NCBI GenBank assembly: GCA_024734555.1
Contig: JANPWX010019802.1
Coordinates: 1-64,000, forward strand
From: Trochalopteron elliotii
Taxonomy: Eukaryota > Chordata > Aves > Passeriformes > Leiothrichidae
DNA: 64,000 bases
Reading direction: 5' to 3'
A program made the translations under genes and the position numbers. This document shows, piece after piece, positions 1-12,521 of the stretch (its first letter is position 1; every line of letters starts with the position of its first letter). The notes under the pieces were generated by a model. That model had not been told where the DNA came from. It saw only the letters and a program-made list of their open reading frames with translations, and made no database searches.

Positions 1-420
1 GCACCGCCGGGACGGAACGGGACAGGCCCGGCCGTGCGGCTCCACCCTTCCCCTGCCCGGCCACTGCCTGCGGGGGGTGCCCGGGAAGCGGCCCCGGCCG
101 TGCGGGGACAGGGGAGCGGGAGCGCTCGTCTGCGTCTCGGGAGGAACCCCTGTATAGCCCGACAGGGCTCCCGCTCAGTCGCTGTTTATTAGTGCTGTAG
201 GGATCTGTGGAAGCCCATTTGGTGATGATCCATGCCCTCGGCCCAGCGCCCTGCCGGCGGGACTGTCCGCCCGCCCGGTTCTCCGTAGGACGGCAGCATC
301 CCTGCCCGGCCCTCCCGGCGGGAGAATTACGGTACAGCGCACCAGATGAACGACTGTCCTCGCGCGACAATGACCACAGCGACAGCAACAAAAAGAAGTG
401 GTAAAAATGACTGAAAAAAA
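1..420. promoter_or_regulatory. CpG island, left edge (probable promoter region, truncated by window)
   Basis: The first 420 bases are rich in G, C and CpG dinucleotides (runs such as CCCGGCCGTGCGG and GTCCGCCCGCCCGG), then the composition drops sharply to AT-rich DNA with poly(A) stretches. In birds such islands usually mark promoters and first exons. Short frames cross it on both strands (207-404 plus, 175-426 minus), but neither resembles a known protein or shows a domain, so I call no exon. GC-box-like CCGCCC motifs lie near 268-275. The direction of transcription cannot be told, and the island probably extends left of the window. Confidence 0.6.
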
Positions 421-606
421 TCCCAAAACAAAAGAACGTTGTAGGTTGTAGTTCAGTCCGATAGGAGGGGAAAGGCTGTGTCCGCAAGTGAGCTGAGAAA
501 CGTATTACATATAATTACAATCTTAAATAAAAGTGTTAGATTGGCACGTCATAAGCAAACCAGTTATTATCCATTAAATACAACTAACAATCGCAAACCT
601 GTCATT

Positions 607-661
607 AAAAAAAAAAAATAAAGAAAAAAAAAAGAAAATAATAGAAAAAAAAAAAAAAAAA
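607..661. repeat. A-rich low-complexity tract
   Basis: About 55 bases almost entirely A, broken by single T, G or TAAT steps. No retroposed gene copy was recognised upstream, so I treat it as simple sequence and not a poly(A) tail. Confidence 0.85.
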
Positions 662-1312
662 CACCCAAACCCCCACAACTCTATTACAGGTTTTCTGCTA
701 TCTTGCAGCTCAGGATTTTTAGTGATGTGAGATCTTCCATTCTGCTCTGTAACTCTGCCATGCAAGCTTGTAAATGCAAAAGACCCAAACAAGTAATTGC
801 TTAACAGGAAGATTTTCTGATTCTAACTTAATCAAACTTGAGATGAGGTTCACAAAGTTTTGCACGCCCTCAGGTTGCCTTCATCTTCTCTCAGTCAACA
901 CCTCAAGTTGAATTTACAGCTTCAAAACGTTTGGACAGATTCCGAGCAGAGGGGTGGAGGCTGCATTTCTCTGCCCCTAGGCTTGCGATCCCCTCTGTAA
1001 ATGATCAAAGCACAGAGATTATCTGGACTAGTAGATCAGAGCTGCACCCTTGCGTGCCTGTTGTCTCAACCAATCGCACCAACATTACAAGATCTGTGTC
1101 CTACTGAATGAAGACTTAATGATGTTGAGACACAGACGAAATGTAATCGATATATAAGTATTCATTACGGCTTTACTATCAACACCCATTTTCTTTTTAA
1201 TGTCTCTTTAAATGCATGCCACGATTGGCTTCTAAGCAACTACTTCTTTAAAGAGTGTTTTCCTTCCGTGAAATCAAAGTTTGTGCTTCTTGCTGTTTAG
1301 CATCAGCCTGTT

Positions 1313-1313
<1 letters not shown>

Positions 1314-1343
<30 letters not shown>
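1314..1343. repeat. (AAAT)n microsatellite
   Basis: About seven uninterrupted AAAT units in AT-rich unique DNA. Confidence 0.9.
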
Positions 1344-4300
1344 GAAATTTTTAAAAATAAATGCAAGTCTGAGAGGTAGGGAAATTTCGCCCAGCTTTCT
1401 TGCATGCTGGTGGACAAGTCATTAGCCTAATTAGATTATCTTGAAATTAGCTTTTCAAAGCCACAGGGGATACGGGCTCTTGGGGAAACTGGTTTCCAGA
1501 GATGCGCTGACACGGCCAAGTGAAGTCAATCCCAGACGCTTTTTGGCGAGAAAACTGATGAGAAAACGTTGACAGGGTCCTTTTTCAACTGAAATATTTT
1601 AAATCGGCTTTAATTTTTTAATTTTTTTTTCAGGGTTTGAAAGTCATTTCTCTCTCAATTAAATTGAGGAGCAATTTAGGCAACCGTGGGTGAAGGGGAG
1701 GGAGTAGGAGATGGAGGATGTAGACAAAGTGAAAATTCACTCTTTTGATGTGAGAGTTTCTTTAATCCTACTAAATATTTAAACACCAAAATTCCACTTA
1801 AACTTTTAAGCCACTAAATTATGTCCTAATGTCTTTAGATAACCTACGTAAAGCACCTAGGGAAATTCTTAAGGAAAACCATGTCCTCATACAATCCAAC
1901 CTGACTTCAGAGTAAATGAAAACTTAACACACACAGCCTTAAAAAGTCAAATTAAAACATTAATATTATTCAGTTAAGATACAGCTGCAGCAAAAAAAGA
2001 GGATCCTCAGTAAGTACAAAAGGAAAAAGCATCAACAATGGTGTCAGAACATTCTTTTCTGAGCAATTTCATTCTACACTTTTCAGAAACAGGAGAGGTT
2101 ACATATTCTTGATTCTCTCAGATTATGACTTTATTATCTATTTGTCAAAGTAAAACTGAAAATCCATAAGTTGTTCACAGCATTTTGTTCCTGTCGTTGT
2201 ATATTATGCTTTGGTTTGAAAAGGATTTGAATCTCTGGCTTTTTTTTTTTTTTAACTTTTCACCAGTTAAAATACAGTATTTTTGATATTCAAGAAATGA
2301 TATTCTAGTAATGCTTTCAAAATGAAAGGGTTAAGGAGCTTGGGAGAGAAGGAAATTAATTATTTCAGGTCGCTGAAACTGATAGTGTGTGTACAGGTTT
2401 CTGTGAGAGAAACTCCAAACAGGTGAAAGGAAACATGACAGGAGGCAACTTACTAAATAATGCCCTCTTGAATTTTCTATTTAGGCATCTTGGAAGTGTA
2501 GTCAAAAGGAATTCTTACTACTCCACACAGTTGAGAAACAGCTGTAACTTTAAAATCCAGAAAAGCAAACAAGAACTTAATGTCTGAAGTGGTTATGTCA
2601 TTGAAACACATCCTCTTCACACCAGGACATGCATTTCACCGTAAGATCCACTTCAGGTTATCTGTTCCCACATTTCATAAAGCACCACATATTTCACAGT
2701 AGTTTAAAATATTTAAGCTTACTCCTGTAAAAAGGTATTAGAAGGTGACCAGAAATCTTAAGGCCAAAGCTAGTGTCGTAGCTGCATAACTCTCAGCCAA
2801 ATTATTCTGGATCAAAATGAGTCCTGACTTGGTAAACTGTTCAGTCCTGACTTTGTGGACAAGATGAATCAGCTAGGAAACTCAGTGACTTCTGGTACCA
2901 GTAGGAGAACTGTTCCTGTCCTATCTCTGGGTATAGCTAATGTGCAAAATCCTGGATAGTCGAACTCCTGAACAGGGAAAAAAATAAATGAATCCTACAA
3001 TTAGTCTAATCAGAATAAATACACTACAAAGCCAGTAGAATAACACATCAAGAAAGCATAATTTTTCCACTTCTGAATCACCTTTGTGCCATTCTAATAT
3101 TTTTTCCTCTTAGAGCAAGGAAATGGGCTGGGTAATTGTCCATGCAGCCCTGTCCAGCCAGCCAAGAGCTGGCAGCCTGTGGCCCACTGGGAGCTGTGCA
3201 GCAGTGAGACATTCCTGTGGTCCTGGAAGAATCATCTGGGGTCTAACAGAGACTGCTGCATGTGCACAGTACTGAGCTTCAGTGCTGAGTTAGGTGCTGC
3301 AAAGTACTGAGATATCTCTCAAGCCACTCCTTAACACTGGCAGTTCTGCAAACACAGAACAATGGCATCCAAGATGATGGAAAGATCTGTTAGCTCCATG
3401 CCAGACATGTCTGAGCAGCAGCACTGCTTCATGTCTTTGAGATGTCTCCAGGATGGTACAGCTGGGTTCACATGCTGTGATTTCAGCTTCTGGTGGCTCT
3501 GTACCAAAGACAGTCAGATTTCTGTTCCCTGTTATTGCATTCTTAGAACCAGATCAGTAATCTGGGCCTGTCAACCCAGAGTATAATCTGTAAGAAGCAG
3601 GAATAACTACTATCTCAGAATGCTGAAAGAAAACTCTATTTTTTTTCCCATAGTATAGACCATATTTTCCATTGCTTCAGATATCCTACTTGGCACTGTC
3701 ATAATAGAAAATAGTGGGCTGATGGCAAGTTCCTGTGTCCTGTTCTCATTCCATTCAGCTGCCTCATGGCAACTCTTATGCTCATCATTTTTATTAAAGA
3801 CAGAAGCTAATTATTTATAACATACACGCATATTTATTTGGTGCTTTTGCCTTTCTCTGCCAAGAGCTTATAGTAGTAACTAAAATTACAGCACAACTCA
3901 GCAGGGCTCACAAAAGGGGATAATCCATTTCACCTCACACTGTTAGAAATAATAGAAAAGTAGGTAAACATTTAATCCAAAATGTATATGTATTATGTCT
4001 ATTCAAATAATATCTCAGAAGTGAAACTGTTGCTAGAGATGCCTGCCTTATCTGAATCATGGGGCAGCTTTTATGCAAGTCCAGAAGTATAAGATCAGTT
4101 TTAAAAGATATTTGCTTTCATATTCTCCCTTTGTGAAGTAAAGAGACTTTCATTTTGTTTGAACATAAGTTTTCATAAATTTATGGAAACTTCTCAGGAT
4201 TTTGACATCCTGTGAAAACTTGAATTTAGGATACATTTTCTGTGTTGCCCCTTCTGTAACACAGTGCAGCTGTGATGAAGGAAGAGCTGCGAGAATGTCT

Positions 4301-7300
4301 TTTAACCATTTGTGCACATTCTTGCTGCTAAAGCTTCTAAGCATGAATTTGACTCCAGAGAAACTCTGTGAGAATCTACTTAGTCATCTCTAATCATGCT
4401 GTGGGGAACAAAGCAATGTTCCAACCCTGCTGAGGTTTTTATCAGCACATCCGTGTCAGAGACAGGGGGCAGCAATACACAGAACTGGTGCATGAGGAGC
4501 TGGTTAAGAATCACCTGTGTGGTGCAATGCAGTCCCAAGGATCCAGAATTGCCAGAATGTTTTTTTTAAAAACTATGGTCTAATATTTGCAATTTAATTA
4601 AAAATACTCAGTCTCAATTCATATTTTTTCAACATTTGCAAAATAAATCATCTTAATAACATCCAATATACAATTCTAAACTTGCTGACTAGCACTGAGG
4701 AACTTCATAGTTGAATCAGGTTTTTTCTTATAGCTAATTAAGATGTTTCATCAATTTACTTAACATTCATATTCGTCTTATAGCAAAATATGTAACTAGC
4801 TTAAACTATTTGCAGAAAATACATACCCACTTACAGAAGTATTCTAGATCTTGGGCAATTTTCACAAGTTTTATACAATATTTGCATAACTGTTTAAACA
4901 AGGAGTGCCAAGCTTTGCAGTAATTTGTAGTTCTTCTCTCATTAGTGACTTTATTTATGGATACATTTTAGCAGACACACTCAAGTTTTTTGGTTTGTTA
5001 TCCCTCCAAAAAAAAAGACTAGCTTCTAAGTGAGAAGGAATTTAATATAATTCACATTAAAAGACTCTTCAATAAATTTCAGTTTAAGGAGATTTATGCT
5101 GTAAAGAATTTTATTGCAAAGAAAATTTCTGCCATTTTAATATATGTATAGTATTTCGCTTCAGAGGAGACAAAGAAACAAATTATTCTATAAGAACAAT
5201 ATGTTATGAAAAAACACCTCTAGCTGGACCTCTACAGCCCTCACCTTTAATTACCAAGCCAATCTAAATGAGTTTATCAGTATTTTCCAAAACAAAGTTA
5301 AGGTATATGAATCTTACAGTTGAGTTGCAGGCATAACAACTGATGAGTTCTTCTGCTCTTATCATGTCAGAACTTCAATACTACATTGTCTCCTGAACAA
5401 CAAAGACAGAAGCTAGAGTTTCAAAATTATTGCTTATAAAGGATATAAACTCTCCAATTTTATGCACAGTGGCTGGAGCTCAACTGCAGTAGTTCCTGCA
5501 GTTCAGTAGTATATTAATCGATGTCAATTTTTTTAAAAAATATGTAATTATTATTCCATTTAAATTTTCTCATTGAAATTAATGTAATACTATTATTTTA
5601 AAAATACAACTTGAAAAAAGCAGGGCTGATGTACAGACAAAAATTGTCTTGTCTTTGCAAACTAACTTTATCCTTTCAAATGAAAAACAATTTGTTTTAT
5701 CTACACAGAGATGAGTCACATGGAGTTAGAAAGGCCCACACAGACTCTGCTTTCAAAGTGACATTGACAAAGACATGAGGATATTGTCTTTGCTGATCTA
5801 TTAATGTCCTTTACCTAGGGCATTATTTGGCACAGTAGTAAACCATCATGTTTTCCAAAGAATCTGAGGCCTTGTCAGGGAGAAAAGCTGTGGGGTTTTT
5901 TGCTGGAAGTAAATGTGTTCTTGAGGAATTTTTCTGCTGCCAATGCCTTCTTTATGAGTTTTCCTGGTACAATCTCTGTGCTATGCACAAATGTTTGTGC
6001 TTGAGGCAGCTGGAGTGTACAGACATGGATAGCACAAGGCAGAAATGCCCTTTCAGCAGCATCCTCTACCTGCTGCCAGTTTATAAAAGTTCATTCATTG
6101 TTGCTGTTCATTAACTTTTAAAGCACCTTACTAATTAACGGGCTTCAGGTTAAGTTAATCACCCAGTGTTCCTGTTTAACAGAGGGAGTTCAGTGACAAA
6201 CCAAAAACAGATCCACAAAAGCTGATCCCTTGACCATGCAGCCTCTTAATCCTTCCGTGATCAAATATTAAGAAGAGTGTTCCTTAGCCTGTTCTTACCA
6301 AAGCAGTTCAGCTTCCCAATTCCATCAGCAGATCTAGAAACCTCAGGAAATTGCTGTCTATTTTCAAATAGTTTTAAAAATTCTGGGGCTTTGGGTATAG
6401 AGTGATGAAAGGCAGCACTGCTACCTTGTCTTGGTTGTGTTTGTATGGGATTAAACCAGTTCAAAATAAACCTGCTGGACATAGTTCAGTCTGTGAATCC
6501 AGACAGATCTTAGATGTGTCCTCAGTGTTGCTAGGAAACAATAATTTCTCAGTATTTATCACAGCAACAATGTAGGCTCTCTTAGGTTGACCAGGGAAGC
6601 AAACAGTGAAGGAGGCCAGGATACCAAAGAGCAGCTCAGGCCACTGTCCCCCAAGCTCATTTCCAGTCTGCTCACCAGATGGCCTCAAAGGAGATCAGCA
6701 AAGGAAACCATACCATGAAGGCAAATAGGTACTTCGACTAATCATGGCACATGGAAGCACACATGGAAGCACACATTACATAACCTAATGAGTGAGTTTA
6801 CTCTTAAGATAAGCCATACAGAGCCTGTCTGCTGCTATGGAACAAAGATCATGAAGCTACATTGAAGTGAGATTTGATCAAATCTTAACACCAGCAAAAG
6901 AGTACAGGCAGTTTTGTGCTGCATCTTGGGTGCTGATGCTGTTCTTTAATGACATTAATTCTTTCCCAATGTTTTTGGTTGGGTTGTTTTTGGGGTTTTT
7001 TTTTCCCTCTCTGGTCTCCTATCCCATTAATCACTCTTTATAAATTCCTAAACTCTAAGCAAAATTTCTGTTCTCTCAGGACCTCTAGCGCACCTGCCAC
7101 AGACATTCAACATTCCCTTTCTAGTTGAGTCATCTGAACTCCCTCTTCACACCTTCTGTTGTCACTCAGTTAAGTTCAAAATAAGTAAAAACCGATGGGT
7201 TCTTTCAGCCTGAGATCACCTAGTTAGGGGGTCCATCAGTTTTAATCTCACCTGAGTGGATGAGATCAGATTTTGAGGCCCTCAGAACTCTCTGAATGAC

Positions 7301-7516
7301 ACTTTAAAACTGTGTAATTGTAGTACAATATCCTGCTAAAACTTCTAGGAATCTTCATCTACAAGTAGGCTTTTTTGAGAGTTGAAATCTTGCCCATAGG
7401 CACATATTGCAATGAACTCTGTTACAAAGCTAGAAGCTTACTAATTTGGTTACAGGCTGTCTCCAATCTCTTACATTAAAGAACTCACTGTAGCACCTGT
7501 ATCTTTGCTACTATTG

Positions 7517-7550
7517 AAACAAACAAACAAACAAACAAACAAACAAAAAC
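7517..7550. repeat. (AAAC)n microsatellite
   Basis: About eight AAAC units ending in a degenerate A-rich flank. A longer repeat of the same unit lies at 20519. Confidence 0.9.
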
Positions 7551-8797
7551 CAAAACAGTCAACTAAAAACAAGGTGTTAAGAAAATTTTAATAAACCAGA
7601 CCCTTCCTCTCCAATAATTTTCTCTTAATGACTGTTCATACAGAAGAGTCACGATATGTTTTATGCATCCAGTACATCATGTATCCCTCAAGGTTCATCA
7701 CAGTTTTTCTTGATAAGACAAATTTTATGTTAGTCATGAAAGGCTAGACAAGCTTTTCTTAACCTGTAGTCTGGTGCAATCACAATTGCATTACTGTAAA
7801 GAAGAGTAGAATTATGTCCCTGAGAGGAGCAATTAATTTTATATCTTTCCACTTCTCCAGAGGGGAGAGTAAAATGTCAATTTTTACCTGTTTCTGTCCA
7901 TCTCCTTTAGAAGAAAAAGAAATATGGCAAAATCCTCTTTATTTCTTCCCCTGTGGGACATTCTATTTTTCCCCACTCAACACTGATTATGTAAACTAAG
8001 AAAAAATGTAGTTTATTCATTAACTATACAAAGTTATTCTTAGGTTTTACTAAAGCCAACTCCATGAAAATTAGCTCTGGAGTCACACATCTACTGTTCA
8101 CTTTCGATCAGTCCTCTTCTGCACTATATTCTGTTTCAGTAAGAAAGAAATAGTATTATTTCACCCGTGAATTCAATTGCATTTTGCTTATTCTCCATTT
8201 TCATTTGTGCAAGACCATAGTGAGTAATTATGCTGGCTAAGGCCTTTCAAACAAAAAGTATTCCTGCATAAATGCACAGACGTATTGTTTTTGTTTATTT
8301 TAATGTCAGATTAACATTGCCATCATGGGGATAAATTTCCTTGTATTTATTTGTATTTATTACAGAACAATGAGAGACACTACAGCTGCTGGAGATGTCA
8401 TTTATGACTCTTTGTGTCTGCAGTATCATTCAGGTTAATAATATATCTGGCTCTAAACACACCACAGAGGACCACAGGAAAAAATAGTTATCCCTTCTCT
8501 TACTTATGCAAGTTTTGTATGTTGATTTAGAGGTTAGTGGTTTAAACTGTGGCTGCATCCTCCTCTGTGGTGATTTCTATCATGGAAATGTAGTGAGATG
8601 ACTGTCACAACTGGAGTGCTGCAATGGGTGGCTCTAAGCTCTTTAGAAGAGACAGGTGAAGCAAGGGAAGTGGTGGGATGACACTGTGTGTTAGGGAGTG
8701 CTTTGATTCTATTGAAATTGGTGATGAAGATGACAGCTGAGAGCCTCTGGGTGAAGACTGGGGAAGGTCAGCAGGGCTCAGGTCTGCAGGGACTCTG

Positions 8798-10697
8798 TTG
8801 CAGACCAGCCAGCCAGGGAGAACGGGCACTTGGGGCATTCTGCAGGCAGCTGCCAGAAGTCCAACAGTCACCAGCCCTTATACTCATGGGCAGCGTCAGC
8901 TGGCCAGATGTCTGCTGGAAATACAACACAGCAGAGAGGAAGCATTGAGGAGGTTCCTGGGGTGTGTGGGAGACAACTTCCTTACACAACTGGAAAGTGA
9001 GCCTACCCAAGGAGGTGCTCTGCTGGACCTGTTGTTTGTGAAGGACAGAGGACAGCTGGGGGATGTACTGCTCAGTGGCTGTCTGGAGCACCAGAAATGT
9101 TAGAAATTTCAATATTAAAACTGAAGGAAGTTGAAGGGGCACCTTCCTCCTTGAATTTCTGATAGGCAGACTTTGGCCTGTTTAGGAGATGATTGATTGA
9201 CAGTGTCCCATGGGAGTCAGTCCTGAAAGGCAAGGCTAATGTACTTTAAAAAGAAATTGTGAAATATTCAGGAGCAGTCTGTCTCAAGGTATAGGAAGAC
9301 AGGTCACCAGGGAAAAAGAGCAGCCTGATTAAGCAGAGAGCTTAGGCTGGAATCTAGGGAAAGAAAGAGAATCTCTTGACTCTAGAAGGAAGGTCAGGTG
9401 ACTTGAGACAACTACAAGAATGTCACAAGGTCATGTAGGGAAAAGGTTAGAAGGGATAAAGTCCAACTACAGCTTGATTTGGCTGCTACACTTAAAAACA
9501 AAAATGGTTTCTATAAATACATGGTTGGCAAAAGGAGACTCAAGGAGTGTCTCCATCATTTGCTGATTGCAGAGGGTGTTGTATTGAAGGGGATGAGCAA
9601 TGGCAGCAGTACTTAATGCCTCCTTTGCCTCAGTCTCCAAAATCTAGACCAGTTGTCCTCAGGATACCCCACTCACTGAGCTGGAAGTTGGTGGTGGAGA
9701 AGTGAGCGAAGCCCTCACAATCCAGGAGCAGATGTTTAGTGACATGCTATGCCAGTTAGACGTGTGTAAGTCTATGGGCCCTTGTGGGATCCACCTCACA
9801 GTAATGAAGAAACTGGTGAAAGAACTTCACAGACTACTTTCCATCATCTGCCAGCAGTCCTGGTCAACTGGAAAAGTTCTAGCTCTCTGAAAATTAATAA
9901 ATGTTACACCCATCAATAAAAAAGGTTGGAAGGATGATCCAAGCAACTACAGGCCTGTAAGCCTAACCTCAGTTCCAGGAAAGGTTATGGAAGAGATCAT
10001 CCTGACTGCCATTACACTGCACGTGCAGGACAGCCAAGGAATCAGGCCCAGCCAACATGGATCTATGAAAGGAGGGTGCTGTCTGACTAACCTGATCTCC
10101 TTCTATAACACAGTGACTCTGCCGAGAGATCTGGACAGGCTCCATCAGGCTGAGGTCACAACTGCAGGAGGTTCAACAAGGTCCAGGGCAGGGTCCTGTG
10201 CTTGAATCACAGCAACCTCAGGCAGCACCACAGGCTCTGGGAAGAGTGGCTTGAGAGCTGTTTGACAGACAGAGACTTGGGGGTGGTGGTTGACAGTGGC
10301 TGAACATGAGCCAGGGTGTGCCCAGTGGCATCCTGGCCTGGATCAAGAATAGTTTAGCCAGCAGGACTAAAGTGATCATCCCCCTGAAAGCTTGACCTTC
10401 AATACAGAGTGCAGATCTGGGCACCTCCCTTTGAAATGTAGATTGAGGTGCTGGAGCATGTCCAGCAAAGGGCAACAAGGCTCATGAAGCAGCTAGAGAA
10501 ACTATCTTACAAGGAATGGCTGAGGAAGCTGGGTTTGTTTAGTCTCAAGAAGAGGAGGTTAAGGGGAGACTTCACTACTCTCTACAATTGCCTGAAAGGA
10601 AGGTGTAGCCGGGTGGTGGCTGGTCTCTCCTACACTGCCTGCAGTGAGAGATGTAGAGGAAATGGCCTTAAACTGAGACAGGGGGTATTCAGATGAG
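8798..10697 (+). pseudogene. Broken CR1 ORF2 (endonuclease C-terminus, partial reverse transcriptase, C-terminal domain)
   Basis: This is the coding remnant inside the CR1 copy. Open pieces at 8798-9103, 9702-9890, 9987-10205 and 10448-10696 carry successive CR1 ORF2 segments in changing frames. The intact protein would be an endonuclease plus reverse transcriptase that copies its own RNA at a nicked target site. Here the FADD-containing palm segment is absent, deleted between the fingers segment ending SFYNTV (about 10114) and the segment starting RDLDRL (about 10129). No active product is possible. Assignment rests on motif order recognised by eye. Confidence 0.85.
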
Positions 10698-10702
10698 ATA
10701 TT
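10698..10702. repeat. Target-site duplication ATATT, left copy
   Basis: ATATT directly before the TG of the inserted element, with an identical copy at 12314-12318 directly after its terminal CA. Both copies read smoothly into CR1 sequence on their outer sides. Confidence 0.8.
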
Positions 10703-12313
10703 TGTTATTGGTTAACACAGTTTGGTTGTTAGTTAAAGAGGAATACTGCCCTGTAAGGACTTGTTAATTTCCTGTAGAAGGGACAGGCACCTATCAGGGG
10801 CCACTTTTAGATACTAGTGTATGGTTTGACCAGTGAGGAAGCTGAATGCAACTTTTAGGAATACCCATATAAATCCTGACTTTGTCCAAGACAGCCCTTT
10901 TTTCCTCTGGCTTGGCAGTAGGTAACACCGAATCAGGGCTGCTCTGAGGGGCAGTCCAGGCCAGCCAGGCCCCACCAATCCCCCCTCCTGCGAGGTAGCC
11001 GACCTGGCCCCATTAAGTCCTGGTGGGAGAGGCTGCAGCTTAACATCAGCTAATTTTAAAGCCTACCCCAAGCAGGCCGAGCTGGGGGAGGTGTCTGCCA
11101 GTTTCCCTGATAACAGCTATGGGCCTGGTTCAGCCAGGCCTGCTCCAATTATTACTGAGGGGTGGGTAAGGAAGCATTTTATAGCATTTATGATTCCTGA
11201 CTGCCTGGCCACTCCAAGCTCTGATCATTCAGTGCCAGTTTCCCTCCCGTCATCCATCATCGTGGCCTTGAAATCTAACACTATGAGCCAGCAGCCTAAG
11301 AAAGAGAGGACCTGGGCCAGATTTAACTCTTTTTTGGCACAAAATAAAACTTCTAGAGTTTTAACCCTTCACGAGAGAGAGGAAAAAGACAAAGTGATTG
11401 CACTATAAGGAGACACCACATGAAGTTAATGAAGAGAGAATGAAAAGACTATTAGGACAAAGGATTGAGGAGTTTGCCATTTTAGGCTGGACTTCTCAAC
11501 TGAGCCATGTAATGAACCCTATATGCAGATTATCCTCTTAAATCATGAGGAAAATATGCATTTGGGGAGATGATTGTTTAGATTTGTAGATTTTTTAGCA
11601 AAAGTGTCTGTGATAGACTAAGTGATATTAAATTAGTAGTTAAGATTCTTGTGATCCCATGAGAAGCTTAAACAGAGAGAGATGAGAAGCCCTCTGCACC
11701 AGTGAAGAAGTGAGAAGACATCTCTGTTCCTTGAGATGAAGAATCCTTTGCCTTTAGAGTTGTTCATCTTTTAGAAGGGACACCCCAGTATTCTTGAGTC
11801 CAGTGTCCATGACCCATAAGCAGCTTGGGAAACTGCTAATAGGAGGGGAGTTCACAGAAACAAGTTTTCCCCCTGCGGCTGTTTTCATGACAGTTAGAAC
11901 CCACAAGAGAACTGTTGTCTGTTGTCAGAGGGAGGAAATTCCATAGTAAACTAAGAGAGACTCCTCTCCCTAAAAAACTGATAAAAAACTATTTTTAAAT
12001 GATGAAACCAAGAGAAAGTCACAAGTTTTGTCTCTTTATGTTGTTTGTAGAAAAGTGAATAGTTTGTGGGTGAGGGAGAGTGTTTTGAAAGTTCCATTTT
12101 TAATTTTTATTTTCTTCTTTTTAGTGTGTGTTAATTAAACTATCTGTTTATCTTTAAGTTTAGACCTCCTTTGCTTCTCTTGATCCTATTTCACAGAAGG
12201 AAAAAGAGAGTAAACACTTAAATCACTACACTAAATTTGGTAAACAAAGACAAGTGAATGTGAAACCACTACATAAATAGTGTTTCTGCCGAGTTCTGAA
12301 CAAAACTGTTACA
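10703..12313 (+). mobile_element. 1,611-bp LTR-like element inserted in a CR1 (probable long solo LTR of an endogenous retrovirus)
   Basis: It begins TGTTATTGG and ends CTGTTACA, so it has the TG...CA termini of a retroviral LTR, and it sits between 5-base ATATT duplications. The interrupted CR1 resumes exactly at the right border. A TATA-like ATATAAAT lies near 10864. The right third has the usual avian LTR polyadenylation neighbourhood: ATTAAACTATCTGTTTATC at about 12134, where related LTRs have ATTAAACTGTCTTTATC. I take plus orientation from this. No gag, pol or env frame is visible; the 105-codon frame at 11091-11408 resembles nothing I know. A 5-base duplication suits ERVL or ERV1 types. 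The length is large for one LTR, so an internally deleted or non-autonomous LTR element remains possible. Confidence 0.75.
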
Positions 12314-12521
12314 ATATTAGAAAACACTTTTTCACTGTTAGGCTGGTCAGGCATTAGAATAGGTTTGTCAGGGAGAAGGAAGTCCCTGGAGTTGTTTAAG
12401 AGGCATCTGGATCTGCTGCTGGGCAATGTGGTTTAGTGATTTAGAGGTAACAGTTGTTACCTCTGAGCAGACAGTTGGACATGATAGATCTTAGGTTTCT
12501 TCCAGCCTTGATGATTCTATG
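12314..12521 (+). mobile_element. CR1 LINE 3' end (continuation of the copy at 8585-10702)
   Basis: Starting with the right ATATT copy, the sequence picks up the CR1 3' region where the left part stopped (TTTTTCACTG, CCCTGGAGTTGTTTAAGAGG). It ends with the typical CR1 terminus TTCTTCCAGCC followed by GATGATTCTATG. Joined across the insertion it gives one continuous CR1 3' end on the plus strand. Confidence 0.9.

Larger units (their letters stand above)
421..8584. other. AT-rich non-coding stretch, no gene seen
   Basis: No frame longer than about 90 codons and nothing with protein-like composition or a recognisable domain. It holds simple repeats (607-661, 1314-1343, 2240-2253, 7517-7550) and otherwise unique AT-rich sequence. 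Sub-regions 840-1700 and 8150-8345 have the homeodomain-core-rich texture (TAAT/ATTA words, few stop-gap tracts) often seen in conserved non-coding elements, but only an alignment could show that. Confidence 0.6.
8585..10702 (+). mobile_element. CR1 LINE, 5'-truncated and internally deleted; 5' portion of a copy split by an LTR insertion
   Basis: Translated on the plus strand with frame changes, this stretch follows the CR1 ORF2 order. The end of the endonuclease domain is at about 8798-9103 (residues like FLTQLESEPTQGGALLDLLF, which CR1 has just after the endonuclease). A degenerate linker runs to about 9660. The start of the reverse transcriptase is at about 9670-10127 (CKSMGPCGIH, RPSQHGSMKGGCCLTNLISF). 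At about 10128 homology jumps to a region downstream of the catalytic FADD box (RDLDRLHQ), so the catalytic core is missing. The C-terminal part continues to 10697 (GLFSLKKRRLRGDF, GNGLKLRQGVFR). The 3' remainder of the same copy is at 12314-12521, beyond an inserted LTR element. The 5' limit is approximate. The copy is dead: stops, frameshifts and a deleted core. Confidence 0.92.

Noticed and set aside
11091..11408. 105-codon frame inside the LTR-like insertion
   Set aside because: No similarity to gag, pol, env or a host protein that I can see; length is compatible with chance.
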